The position numbers were made by a program, and so were the translations under genes. A stretch of 64,000 nucleotides of DNA from Penium margaritaceum (taxonomy: Eukaryota > Streptophyta > Zygnematophyceae > Desmidiales > Peniaceae): positions 62,001 through 126,000 of the forward strand of contig SZWC01004728.1 in NCBI GenBank assembly GCA_023375785.1. Reading direction: 5' to 3'. Below are positions 10,866 through 22,030 of this stretch, piece after piece. The notes under the pieces are model-generated. The model had not been told where the DNA came from, did no database searches, and saw only the letters and a program-made list of their open reading frames with translations. Each line of letters starts with the position of its first letter. Within the stretch, counting starts at the first letter, position 1.

Positions 10866-13800
10866 GCATCTTCTTGGTCTCCACGCAATACACGTCCACA
10901 GTCTCCTTTGCGACCAGGTCGCGTGAGTAGTGCTACTTGATGTTGATGTGCTTGGTCCGCCAGGAGATGACATCATCATGTGCCATTTTCATGGCACTCT
11001 TGTTGATGATGCGAACCTCTGTTGCTTTTGTCTTTGGCCCTTCTATCTCAGCAAGGAAAGTGCATAGCCTCTGTGTCTCCTCACATGATTCTGACAGAGC
11101 AATGTATTCTGCCTGAGCGGTAGATAGGGAGACACGCTCTTACTTTCTGCTTTCCCAAGAGACTACACCACCGTTCGAGACGCACACGAAATCCGAGGTG
11201 GACTTTTTATCATCAAATCATCCTCCCCACTCGGCGTCTCTATAGCACACTAGCCGTAGCGGGTCAGATCCCTCTTGGCCTCCAAATAATAGTCCCATGT
11301 GTCGTGTCTTCTGTAGGTAGCGCATGATGCGCTTGACTGCTTGCCAGTGCTATGATCATGGATTGGCCATAAACCTACTCTCTTGTCCCACAACATAGCA
11401 AAAATCAGAGTGTGTTCCTACCATGGCATACATGAGGCTGTAAACAGCAGACAGGTAAGGAATGTTCTCCATCTCACGCTGTTCCGCATCCGTAAAGGGG
11501 CTCATGGAGGAGGAGAGCTTGATGTTTGTTGTCATGGATGTGTTGATGGGCCTGCAATCCTCCATGTAGTAGCGCTTGAGGACCTCCATGATATACTTGA
11601 TCAGGTTCATCTTGATGGTTCTTACTGCTTGATTCCGGTGGACAGCTATCTTGAGATAGAACTCAAGCGATCACATGTCCTTCATCTTGAACCTGTTGCC
11701 GAGATCTGTCTTCAATTTTTTCAACAGCTCGACAGACAAGGAGCAGATGATTAGGTCATCCACCTATAGTGCAACCAGCATCAAGCCTAGCTCATCCTCA
11801 TGCGTGTAGACACTATGGTCATTTAGGCAGTGCGTGAAGGTGAGGTCGTCCATAAAGCCGTCCATCTCCTTGTACCATATCGTTTGGGCCTGTTTTTGCC
11901 CGTAGAGTGCTTTTACCAGTTTGCAAACCTTGTGCTCTGGAGCTTTCAATCCCTCGAGCACGTCCATCACCACTTCTTTTTCTAACTTCCCATAGAGGAA
12001 AGTTATCTTGACCTCCATCCGGTGGACCTCCACATCTTTTGCAGTAGCGATGTCAAACAAGGATCGGATAGAAGCAAAGGTGACGACAAGCACGAAGGTC
12101 TCCTTGTACTTTGAGCCTTCACGCTGGGAAAACCCCTTTGCCACAACTCTTGTCTTGTAGTTTTCAATAGTACTATCCTGCTTACACTTCTTCCGGATTA
12201 CCTTAAACCCCACTTAAACCCCACCACGTGTGTGTTTTAGGCTTGTCCTCCAGAACCCATATTCCATTCTCTTTAATGCATGCAAGTTTGCTATCCACTG
12301 CCTCCTTTCACTTGGCCGCATCTCGCATGTTCATAGCCTCTGCTACTATCACATGCTCTCCCTTAGCAAAGCATGAACAGCTGACTTGAACGATTGTGCA
12401 CTCTTATCATCGTATTTGGGCGGAGGTTTTTTCTGGCCTGTACAACGCTGGAGTGTTGCTGGTTGTACTTAAAAGCTCAGTTGCTTGTGTTGCTCCTGTG
12501 CTCTCAGTGATGTGTTGTTTGAGGAAGAGCCATCGGCCTCAGAGTTTGACTCAGAGACCTTAGACGAACCACACACAGTGTCAGAGTCCGTTAGTGCGTG
12601 AATCTCCACAACCACTTTCCCTACAGCACCATCCTTCACTAGCACCATCTACGAGTTCTCAGGTGCGTGATCACCCAACTCGAGCAACACAACCCACTCT
12701 CCTTCTGTACTAGCATTTACAGGATCCTGTAAATGCTAGATCATGTATTACATGATCTAGCAAGCCTCCCTTGTCGAGCATCCCTTCATCAAACTCGACG
12801 TCTCGGCTCCTGATGAGCTTTTAAGTCGCTTGGTCCCGCAGCCTGTACGCCTTGTGTGTATTGTCGTTTCCGACCATTATACACTTACGACACGTGCATC
12901 CAGCTTACCACTTCCTTCTCTTGCTTGGACCTTTGCCCAGAGAGTACAGCCAAAGACCCTAAAGTATGAGTCATGTGGCTTCTTCCCTGACAAAGCCTCC
13001 TATGGCATCCTAAGCTGCTTCTCTTCCTGCTTCTTACCACTCCTTCCAGGTGCGGCTGCCATAGTGAGATTCACAAGGTAGCAAGTTCTTCTTGCAGCTT
13101 CAACCTAGAAGCAAGGTGGGAGTTTGGCATCAAAGAGCATGCTACTTATCATGCCAAGGAGATTCTGAACCATCCACTCAAGAAAACCATTGCTCTGGGG
13201 GATGTAAGGCGGGGTGGTATGGTGGTTGATGCCGGGTTGGCTCAATTAGCTTTTGCACGCCTCGTACTCACCACCGTTGTCTGTACGTAGTACCTTGACC
13301 TTCTTGCTTGTCTGCCGCTTTACCATGGCAACAAACTCTTGTACCTTCTCCTTGACCTCTCCCTTTCTCCTAAGGAAGTAGATCCACATGTTGCGGCTGT
13401 GATCATCAATGAAGGTGAAGAGCTACTTCTTGCCACCGTTCGAAGGAGGGCGGAAAGGTTCGTACATATCATAGTGAATCAGGTCCACGATTGTTGCAGT
13501 ACATTTCCCATTACGCTCAAAGAGCCTTCTCATTGCTTTGCCTTAGAGGCATGGCTCAGAGAGCTGCTTGTAATTCCCTCATCCTTGGCCTTGCATCCCT
13601 CCATCCCATGAACCACTTCGTGCTCCTGAATAGCTTGTAATGTGCTCTCAGCCTCATGACCAAATCGTATGTGCCACAGCTCAGCATTTGTGTCTTTGGT
13701 GGAGTTGGCCGCCATGGTGACGAGCTGTGGTGACACATCAGGCTTTGGAGACTTGGGCTCTTCAACCACCACATATCCCTCATTTGTAATCTCAACGGGC

Positions 13801-14100
13801 TTGGTTTGTATGACGTAAAGCCCTTTAACTCTTGTGACTTGTACGACAAGGCTCTCCTTGGGATATGAGATCTTGATGTCCTTGTTCTTGACAATCACGG
13901 CCTCCTCCTCGGTAAAGACGACCGTCATGTTGTGGTCCATGATTTTGGGCACGGATAAGAGGTTTGCTGCAAAAGACGGCATGTAGACGACGTTCTCTTG
14001 CTTCAAGAATTTTTCAGCATCGTTCACGTTCATACTTATCAACTTATCTACCTCGCCCTACGCATGGCCAAGGCTGCCATTGGAACACTTGAAGCGATGT
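10866..14100 (-). pseudogene. Copia-1 pol relic (element C)
   Basis: Minus order: protease and GAG-pre-integrase (14042-13620; FAANLLSVPKIMDHNMTVVF, then LWHIRFGHEAES), integrase (about 13600-12830), linker (12830-12230, acidic and Ser-rich on the minus strand), RT (12213-11700; DIATAKDVEVHRMEVKITFL), and RNase H (about 11700-10866). The order is that of Ty1/copia. Broken in many places. Confidence 0.8.
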
Positions 14101-14236
14101 TGAGTGGTCCTACTAGAGATGAACCTAACCTCCTCCCTTGAAGAGTGGTGGTTTGTGCCACAATCAAGCTTGTAGGATCAACGCTTAAGCAGTGTTGCTC
14201 CCTTGGTTCCAAACACGCTCTCAGCCACCATGTTCA

Positions 14237-15089
14237 TCAACTCCTTCTTACCCTTTCCTTTGCCTTTGTTTCTGCAACCATGATCTCTGTCTTCCTTTTT
14301 GGGAGCCCTGCACTCTCGTGTACAATACCCAGGCTTGACACAGTTGTGGCACTTCCCAGGACGCTTTGAACCCTTTCCACCGCCACCATTGCATCTTCCT
14401 TCACCGCCACTGGTTCTGCTACTTCTCTGACAAGAAGAGGAGTTGTTGCCACGACCACCATACTATGCAGTATAGGCTGAAATGTTAGCCTCACTACCGC
14501 TACTACGCATGGCCTTGTTGTGCATGTTCTTGGAAAGTGCCTCATACGTCAAATCCTCCTACTTCAAACCGCCAAAGACGGTGATCAATGGACCCAAGCT
14601 TTTAGGTAGCGCCGTGAGGAGGATGATGGCTTGCATGTTGGTGTTGATTTCTTGATTCATTTGGATCACTTTCTGCAACACTTCTTCAAATTGCAATAGG
14701 AAGTCCGGAATCGACTCTCCCTTGCTCACCCTCATCAATATAAGATTTTCAAGGATGAAGAGGCAATTTGCAAGAGCCGTTCATTGGTATACACGTGCAA
14801 GCTTCTCATAAGCCTTTGATGCATGTGTGATACCTTAGAGGTGGACAAGCTGCGACTCATACATTGATGTCACAAGAATTGCAAGCGCCATGTCATTTTT
14901 GACATACCACGCTTTGTATCAAGCTTTTGGATTTGGAGGTTCAACCTTTTCTACAAGGAGCGTCTTCAAGTAGCCATACGCCCTCATGAAAATCTCAAAT
15001 TGCCATTTCCACAAGGGAAAACCTATTTGTATGAACTTTGACATCCAACCGTTGACATGCTCAAGACTGAGCATCGTGGGTGTTTTCAT
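14237..15089 (-). pseudogene. Copia-1 gag relic (element C)
   Basis: Minus-strand ATG at 15089, UBN2-type core over about 15000-14560, and Gly/Ser-rich spacer with zinc-knuckle area near 14350. It aligns with gag of B and F. Broken. The leader with the primer site fills 15090-15487. Confidence 0.75.
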
Positions 15090-15468
15090 ACTGCTTCTCT
15101 CCTTCTTTCCTTCTCTGTTTTGTTTAGGCCGATGTAGGCTGATGTAGGTAATTGTCTACTACCGGTTTAGAAGGTGGAGAACCGTTGCTTACCACTTAGC
15201 CATTGATCTTTTGCAAATAGAGAAGAACACACACTAGCGAACCCAGGGTTGTGCCTCCAAGAATAGAGCTTATCGTGGTTAGGGCGGAAGGGCCTTACCT
15301 CAAACGGCAGAGCTTACCCTTGGCCCATGTGTGCTAAGTGCCAACACTAGTTGTTTTAACTGATGGATCAGATGAAGCTGATGGAGCTGAGAGAGCTCAT
15401 GGAGCTGATGTGCGCTACAAGTGAGAGAGGGAAAGAGAGTGTGCAAAAGCATGCCTTACAACAAGTCT

Positions 15469-15484
15469 GTGTGGGTCCATAACC
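15469..15484 (-). other. Primer-binding site relic, tRNA-iMet anticodon arm (element C)
   Basis: The minus strand reads GGGTTATGGACCCACA beside the LTR end at 15488. It differs at one base from GGGTTATGGGCCCAC, the exact complement of the anticodon arm of plant initiator tRNA(Met). Confidence 0.75.
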
Positions 15485-15487
15485 CTC

Positions 15488-15867
15488 TGTCAACCGGCCC
15501 AATGCAACGCACTAGAAAACAAGGCAGACACAATGGCACTTGGCATTCGCTCCTAGTGTAGCAACTAGGAGGACATATCACCCTTAGAATCACGGTTACA
15601 TACTGAGAAGGTCATAGGACTCACTTCCTTCCACTATGTCCTCAGCACCTGGTCACTTTCGTACGAGGAGCTGACTCTTGGGGCTTAGACAAATCAATGC
15701 TTCTTTAGTGTCTGCCTCTGGTGGACAACTCTGTAAGGAGTCTCAAAGGTAAGAACTTTAATCAATGGCACGTTACTGACATGTTCTTATAGTCCTCAAA
15801 CCAGCCTCTAGCCTAGGCACGAAATGGCTCCTTAGATGAGCCACTTTCGCGGAGTCCCCTGCGTACA
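15488..15867 (-). repeat. Copia-1 LTR, left part (5' LTR of element C)
   Basis: Starts TGTCAACCGG. It follows the family LTR as far as the GAGCCACTTT landmark, then breaks into an RT fragment at about 15868. About 80 bp of the same LTR segment recur at the start of the piece at 16616, so the two LTR parts overlap and are not simply two halves. Confidence 0.8.
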
Positions 15868-16612
15868 TGACAAGCTCTCCTCCTCCATGATGTACTTGGT
15901 CTGGTTCATCTTGATAGTGCTTGCTATTTGATTGCGGTGGACGGCTATCCCCAGATAGATTCAAGCGGACCCATGTCCTTCATCTTGACCCCGTTGCTGA
16001 GATCTGTCTTCTGCTTGTTCAACAGCTTGACTGACGACGAGCACATGATCAGTTCATCCACATATAGAGCAACCAACATCAAGCCTTGTGCATCCTCCCA
16101 CACGTAGACCCTAGGGTCATTCTTGCAATGCGTGAAGGTGAGCCCGGCCATGAAGCTGTCCATCTCCTTATACCACAACCTTGGGGCATGTCTTAGCCCA
16201 TAGAGTGCCTTCACCAGTTTGCAAACCTTGCCCTCTGGAGCTTTCATTCCCTCAAGAACTTCCATCAATACTTCTTTTTCTACCTTCCTGTAGAGGAAAA
16301 ATGTCTTGACGTCCATCTGGTGGACCTCCAGATCTTGTGCAGCAACGATGCGCAACATGGATCTGATGGAGGCAAAGGTGACGATAGGCATAAAGGTCTC
16401 CTCGCACTCTGAGCCTACACGCTGGGAAAACCCCTTCGCCACAACTCTTGCCTTGTATTTGTCAATAGTACAATCATGCTTGAATTTCTTTTGGAGTACC
16501 CACTTTGATCCCACCACGTGTACGTTTAGGGGCTTGTCCACCAATCCCATGTTCCGTTCTCTTCAATGGATACGAGTATGCTATCCACTGCCTCTTTCCA
16601 CTTGGCTGCAAC
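15868..16612 (-). pseudogene. Copia RT fragment D between two LTR parts
   Basis: A minus-strand reading of about 200 residues covers most of a copia reverse transcriptase: VVGSKWVLQKKF near 16510, YKARVVAKGFSQ near 16440, HQMDVKTFFLYRK near 16310, KVCKLVKALYGLRHAPRLWY near 16220, and ALYVDELIMCSS near 16060. The polymerase would copy the element RNA into DNA. It lies between two overlapping parts of a Copia-1 LTR with no protease, integrase or RNase H. It is probably a piece of another copy brought in by rearrangement. Broken. Confidence 0.85.
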
Positions 16613-16615
16613 TAA

Positions 16616-17092
16616 GAGGTTCTTATAGTCCTGGAGCTAGCCTCTAGCCTAGGCGCGTAGTGGTCCCTTGGATGAGCCACTTTGGGGGCAATCTAGATTG
16701 CATCATCCCCCCTGCCTACACGGCCCTCAGTGTGACCACCAAGTGGTACCAGCCACCAAGAAGGACCTTGAAATGTTCTAAAATGTCTTTTACAACCTTC
16801 TTGTCTCCCTTTTGGTCACAGAGAGATTAGTCACTAGGCTAGGATTTGACCCAGTGACCTCTCGCTCTAGAGACTAAATCTGGAATGTCTATGCCACAAG
16901 GGGTTATCCTAGGTAGTATTTGTTGGCTATACTATCTAGTTTGGACCAAGGGGACTTGTTCCAAAGGAGCAGTGCATGCCTTGTCTATCTCAACCAGACT
17001 TAGGAGACTTACTCCAAAGGAGCAGTGCATGCCTATTCTGTTCAGTGCTTGTCCAAATGTCAACTATGGATAAGAAGCATATCAGGTCAACA
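16616..17092 (-). repeat. Copia-1 LTR, right part, ends at TGTTGACC terminus
   Basis: Contains the two GGAGCAGTGCATGCC-type repeat units of the family U3 and finishes with AGGTCAACA at 17092, the exact LTR terminus. Plus-strand gag of another copy starts at the next base. Confidence 0.85.
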
Positions 17093-17450
17093 TTCTGATC
17101 AGCGGCTTTGGCGATTGGAACGAGGAGGATTTTACGTATGAGGCAGTGTCTCAGTACACAACGAGACCATGTATCGCAGGGGTACGGAGGCTAACATTTC
17201 AGCCTATGCTGAACACTACGGTGGTCATCGCAACAACTCCTCTTCTAGTCAGAGCAAAAGCGGAAGCGGTGGAGGTGGGAAAAGAGGCAATGGTGGCGGT
17301 GGAAAGGGTTCAAAGCGTCCTCAGAAGTGCCATAACTATGGCAAGCCTGGGCATTGGGTACGTGAGTACAGGGCTCCTAACGAGGAAGACGGTGATCGTG
17401 GTGGTTGAAACAAAGGCAAAGAAAAGGGTAAGGAGTTGACAAACATAGTA
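17093..17450 (+). pseudogene. Copia-1 gag fragment E (plus strand)
   Basis: Carries the gag stretch GFGDWNEEDFTYEAVSQYT, the Gly/Ser-rich spacer, and a CCHC-type knuckle (KCHNYGKPGHW at about 17323-17358). It ends where the gypsy-like element starts at 17451. RT of the same orientation and family appears beyond that element at 29797, so E was probably a single copy later split. The protease and integrase expected between the two parts are absent, which implies a deletion as well. Broken. Confidence 0.8.
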
Positions 17451-18216
17451 TGATGCCCCCAGTTTTGTCGCGCTTTTAACTTCCTCCGCGCATGCCTTGC
17501 TCCGCGGACTATGCACTTCTACGTCTGATTACTGGAACTTGTTCTGCAACAGTTCTACAACATTAATCTTCGGACAACAAGCAGTTCTACGGGCCCCAGG
17601 TCTGGACCTATGTGTAAGACCACAGTTCTGTAATACTTACTTAGGATAGGAAGATAGTTCTGTGGACCACAGGTCAGGACCCTAACATGAGAACCTCACA
17701 AGTGAGTGACACTCCGCGGTCCACTTCTTGCCACGCAAGCCCCCTACCTTGTAGCTTTCAGGCCCTCCCCGCGGAACCTTGTTCCGTGGACGTGTTCAAG
17801 TAAGGACACCATCAACAGTTCACTCTACCTCGCTCTTGGCTCTTCTCGCACTCAGTCCCATAGACCTCGGGCTTGTTTTGCAACAAGACTATTAGCTCTA
17901 TGTAAATAACCGCTCCACGGACTATGGTGTCCAGATTATGCGCAAGAAATTCACTGAATGAGTGACGCTCCGCGGTCCACTTCTTGCCACACGCAAGCAA
18001 GCCACCTCGTGGCTTGGAGCCCCTCTCCACGGAACCTTGTCCCGTTGCTGTGCGCAAGCAAGGGCACTGCCAGCAGCTCACTTCACCACGGGCTTAGATC
18101 TTCATGCACACTGTCTCCACACCATGGACAGAATGCCAAGAGCAATGGAAGACAAGGGAGCATAATGTGGAGGGTGCGGATGGGAGTGGGTGAAATGTCT
18201 TTGGGTATCGGATGCA
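17451..18216 (-). repeat. LTR of gypsy-like element L, 3' copy
   Basis: Matches 29026-29790 throughout, from TGATGCCCCCA on the left to ATCGGATGCA on the right. An internal duplication with a period of 256 bases is present in both LTRs (units starting GTGAGTGAC at 17702 and ATGAGTGAC at 17958), each unit carrying CTCCGCGGTCCACTTCTTGC. The stretch CCGCGGACTATG recurs several times. Confidence 0.85.
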
Positions 18217-19139
18217 GAGTACATGATATCCGGAGTACTGATTCAGAAGAGCGACCAAGATTGTCGACGACTTGTGCTATTGCTGCCTATGCCTTATCTA
18301 CTAGGAACTCCATATGGCGTGTCTTCACGCCGTCGGTCTCATCCCTCACACGTTGGCCTTTTTCCTCCTAGTTGGACTCCACGCGATGCATCTATACACC
18401 GCGGGTCTTGTCCTCAAGCAAGCACGGATCATCATCCTCTTGTTCCTACTCAGTTCTCTTCTACATCCGCAGCTCACGTGCGTGGTCTTTGTGCTCTTCT
18501 TTGAATCTTCATCTTCCGCAGTGCATCTTCACGTATTTCTCAATGATTGATGTGCCAACTTCAGCGCTGATTGGTTGGTGTTCCCCTGATTGCTCCGTCC
18601 ACCCGCTGCCATGCCTCCTTCGCTTGATTGGCTCTACAACTATGCCTTCTCCTGCGGCTCGTCCCCTATTCTTTTCTCATCGCGAATCTTCCTACCACTT
18701 CTTTCCTACCCTTCTTCGCTTCCGCTACAAGCGCTTGAGATAGCCGTGGGGCGGTCGCCGCAGATGACAATGTCAACCTACGGCGGCCTCCCACCATATG
18801 GCTTTCTTCCACTTTCGGTGCATTCCGCACTACCCCATGCTGGACCGCATTCACTACGAGAGCCAGCGTGTCTTGCGTGGATCCCAGCCTGCCAAGGTCC
18901 TCCTTCTGCAGATTGCTTTCCCCACAGACTGGCGGCAGAAGTTCGCCCGACACTGATGCCCCCAACCCCCCCTTTTTGTAAGACTCTGTCCCAGAGTCTC
19001 TTTAGCGTCTCAGGCGCTTAAACCTTCAGCGGGGTCTGGGGCGGTCTTGCTCTTGACAAGGTCGACAATATTTCTCCACATCTTTCCCCTCCCGTCGGAA
19101 TCTTTTAGCGCATCTCTCATGGACAAAGAGTCTGCATCC
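18217..19139 (-). other. Untranslated 3' region of element L, no recognisable gene
   Basis: These 0.9 kb between the 3' LTR and the cysteine-finger region have only short open frames on either strand and no motif I recognise. They are most simply the 3' untranslated part of element L. No clear polypurine tract was found beside the LTR. Confidence 0.45.
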
Positions 19140-20402
19140 CTAACACTACACCTCTATCGTAGGTGTGTTCACCAACTTCTTGCACAAGGAGCAATGTGGT
19201 GCTCGCTCATACTTCTTGCAGCTTGAGCACCGGTAGAATCTCTTGCCTTCCTCATTCCGCCCCACTTCCTTGGTGCACGATGCATGGACAAGATGTCCGC
19301 AATGCTCGCATTGGTAGACCATTTTGCTCAGTGGACCCGTGCAATTTTCTCCGCTGCACAAACGGTGTTGGTTGGGGTACTTCCACTTGCCTTTCTACAC
19401 CTTGTTTTGATAGCTGCTGCACGTCCAAATCCCCTCCTTTTCTTGTTTCCCACACTACATGTGGCACATTATCTTACACATTCTGCATGCTTTGCCAAAT
19501 CCGTCCAGATCCTCTTCGCATCCACCACACACAAGTGCCAGAGTTGTGTCATCATATTTGAGTGAGGCCCCTCCCTCGATGATTGCCTTGCCGACACATC
19601 CGTGGCAGTGTCGTGCCCAAGGTGAGTTGTCAGTGATCAAGCAAGCCTGGTGGGTCAGCTTTCTACGGTTGGTGCAGCATCCGCCCTCGTTGACACTCTT
19701 GATGCAGGTGGGACACTTCGCGGCGGGCGCCGCCCCTGCTGACGGATCCTATTCCTCAGCCTCCGAGTCGACCTCTTCTCCCTCCACCGTCATCCGGGGC
19801 AGTTTGTGGACCCCGCGCTACATTTCAATATCTCGGTTGTACTTCCCACATACCCTGGGTCTGCTCCGTCCTCCCTTGTCATTCTGTGGCTACTTCAGGC
19901 ATCTTTTGCATGTTTTGCAGTGGCAGCCTTTGCAATCTCCCACTGTCCAGCGCTAGTTGTGCCCGTACTGGGTACAGGTCTTGGCCTCCTCCTTGCGAGC
20001 CTGATCTGCGGCCGTCATCCGTCCTTCCTCCCGCCATTTACTCATGGTGGCCGCGGAGACTGTGCGGGGTCCCTGTCACGCTTTCTTCTGCTCCTCTTCC
20101 TTTTCTTCCTCCTGTTCGTCTTCTTCCTCCGGATCCCATAGTACGAGTGCTTGTCCACTTCCCGAGATTGGGCCTGCTCCGCCTTCCCCTTCCGTCTTCT
20201 TCTCCGCTTCCTCCTTTGTGGCTTTGCTTATGCACTTCAGACTAGTGCAATTCCGTCCGATGCAGCTTTTTGCCATCCCTTTATGCGCTGTCTGGCCGCA
20301 GACGCGGCATACGACCTTCAGTAGTGGCTTAGCAGGCAAGTTTTTCCTGCACCTCACGCAAGGGCCCGTAAAGTTGGCCAACTGGCGAGGGCTCATGAGC
20401 AC
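19140..20402 (-). pseudogene. Tandem PHD-like cysteine fingers downstream of integrase (element L)
   Basis: Four cysteine-rich modules are visible on the minus strand. Module 1 (20360-20232): C-x2-C-x13-C-x2-C-x4-H-x6-C-x4-C. Module 2 (19718-19596): KCPTC, then a CC pair, THQAC and HCHGC. Module 3 (about 19529-19458): C-x2-C-x10-C-x2-C-x4-H. Module 4 (19361-19182): C-x4-C-x10-C-x2-C-x4-H-x2-C-x15-C-x2-C, a full C4HC3 pattern as in PHD fingers, followed by another CSLC pair. An acidic Glu-rich linker (about 20190-20080) separates modules 1 and 2. PHD-type fingers bind histone tails in many chromatin proteins. A role in targeting integration is inference. The region is broken. It could also be a captured host gene piece. 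Confidence 0.6.
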
Positions 20403-20668
20403 GCCCCGCTACAAAACAGCGACGGGTGGCCTTGGGGCCTTCTCTCCACTGTCTTCCTACTGCTCTTGTTGCTCTGACTGCTCTTGTCTCTCTTGCCGTG
20501 GACTCCTGTGTTCCTTCCCCCGACGCTATTGCTTCGTCTCAATCCCCCCGCAAAGACTTCTTGCACATTGGAGCCCTCCTCTGGTCCCTCTTCTCGGGGC
20601 TCCTGGCTCCATGCCTGCTCCTGTTCTGAGACCTGTGCCTCGCACTGCTCCACCACTTCCTCCGCTCT

Positions 20669-22009
20669 CTAGTCCCTTGAGCTGCTACATTCCTCGAGTG
20701 GAGGAAGCCCTCCCCCTGTTCCAAGAATATGGGTCTGCCAGGCCAGAGGTAGGAGCACAAAGTCGATGGTCGGGTAGCGACACTTTGTTAATCTGTCCGG
20801 TCCTTCTAGCCACATGTGGCTAGCATCCACACTAGCCATGCTGTACACTTCCCATACCTCCCCTGCTTCTCGTGTTGTGCCTAAGAAGGGGCTGATGTAC
20901 ACCTGATTCCCTTCCTGGGTCGGTCCGTGGTTGAGCCGTCGATTAGCACTGTCGCATGTGCGCCAGGCCGAGACAAAGCCCCGCAGTCGTACTTGGGCTC
21001 TCACCGATTTTGATCTCTGGCAGCGTTCTCGAAACCATTGCTACACTTAGTGGTCCTTCTTCCTCCTCCCTCAACCTCCGAGCATCCATCTTGTTGCTCC
21101 TCTAGATCCACAAGCAGCCGCAACGGCTTGTGCGGCATGCCCAGGGCTGCGCTCGGTGGCTGACCAAAGAGGAGGAGGTGCGAAGAGAACGATGTGGCAT
21201 GACTCGGCATTATGTTGATGAAGTCTATAGTCTTCTTTTGAGTCTCCTCCTAGTGACTGCTTAGCGCTGTTACCACCGCTTGCTCTATGATGTCATGCAA
21301 CCGCTCCACTTGTCCTTGGGACTCAGGTCTGTACCGCCCGTGGTGTACATGCTGCACGCCCCATTTTGCGAGTTCATTGAGGAATGGCCCTACAAATTCA
21401 GTGCCGTTGTTACTGTGCACCACGCTGCATCCCCCAAACTTGTATGATATCTCCTCTCAAAGGAAGCTTGCAGCTTGCTCGGAGGACCTGTCGGGGACTA
21501 CGCGAACCCACACATACTTTGTGAAATGGTCCACCACCGCAATCCAATACTTCTCCCCTTGAGCGCAGCAAGGCCATGACGTGGAAGTTGATCATGATTT
21601 GCTTCAGGGGCTCACCAATGGGGGAGGGTAGGAAGATTGGCATGTCTCTCGGCGTGATCCTTTGGCTCCGCTCACATGGTGCGCGGTATTGCACAACCTC
21701 CCTGACTAGTGCCATGAGGTTCGGCACATGCAAGATGGGTGACAGACGATCCTTGAGCGCCTACACGCCCAAGTGGTGGTGGCGATGGTACGCCTCGACT
21801 ACTACTCTCTACACAGTGGGCGGAGGTACCCACAAGACTCGCGCCGTGACTCGCTTGAGACGAACGCCGTCCCATGCGTATTGTTCACAGAGGCGGGCAA
21901 GATTATCCTTCTTCTGCCCATCAAATTCCACCCCCTGCTTCATCTCCAGGGCCGCGGACACCTTCCGTGCCTCCTCTTCTTGCTGCTCCTTCGAGGTGGC
22001 ACAGAGCAA
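20669..22009 (-). pseudogene. Integrase relic with C-terminal tail (element L)
   Basis: Minus strand: the pre-integrase zinc-binding area (about 21990-21660, with EAYHRHHLGV and VVQYRAPCERSQ) leads into the catalytic core (about 21640-21240; KYWIAVVDHFTKYVWVRVVP, GTEFVGPFLNELAKWGVQH, ESQGQVERLHDIIEQAV). These are hallmarks of Ty3/gypsy integrases, which insert the cDNA. A tail (21200-20670) and a Glu-rich linker run on to the cysteine fingers. Broken. Confidence 0.8.
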
Positions 22010-22030
22010 GATGTGGGCTCTCTACTAGAT

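Larger units (their letters stand above)
10096..15867 (-). mobile_element. Ty1/copia element C (Copia-1), tandem partner of B
   Basis: Minus-strand copia copy: gag from 15089, pol down to 10866, 3' LTR shared with B (10096-10862), and a 5' LTR beginning at 15488 that is split by an RT fragment (15868-16612). The primer-site relic is 15469-15484. The 3' untranslated stretch present in B is missing, so RNase H abuts the LTR. Old, with a dozen or more breaks. Confidence 0.8.

Noticed and set aside
20044-20823. Plus-strand open frame of 259 codons rich in Ser, Pro and Cys
   Set aside because: Antisense of the Glu-rich linker and cysteine module of element L; composition is that of a shadow frame.
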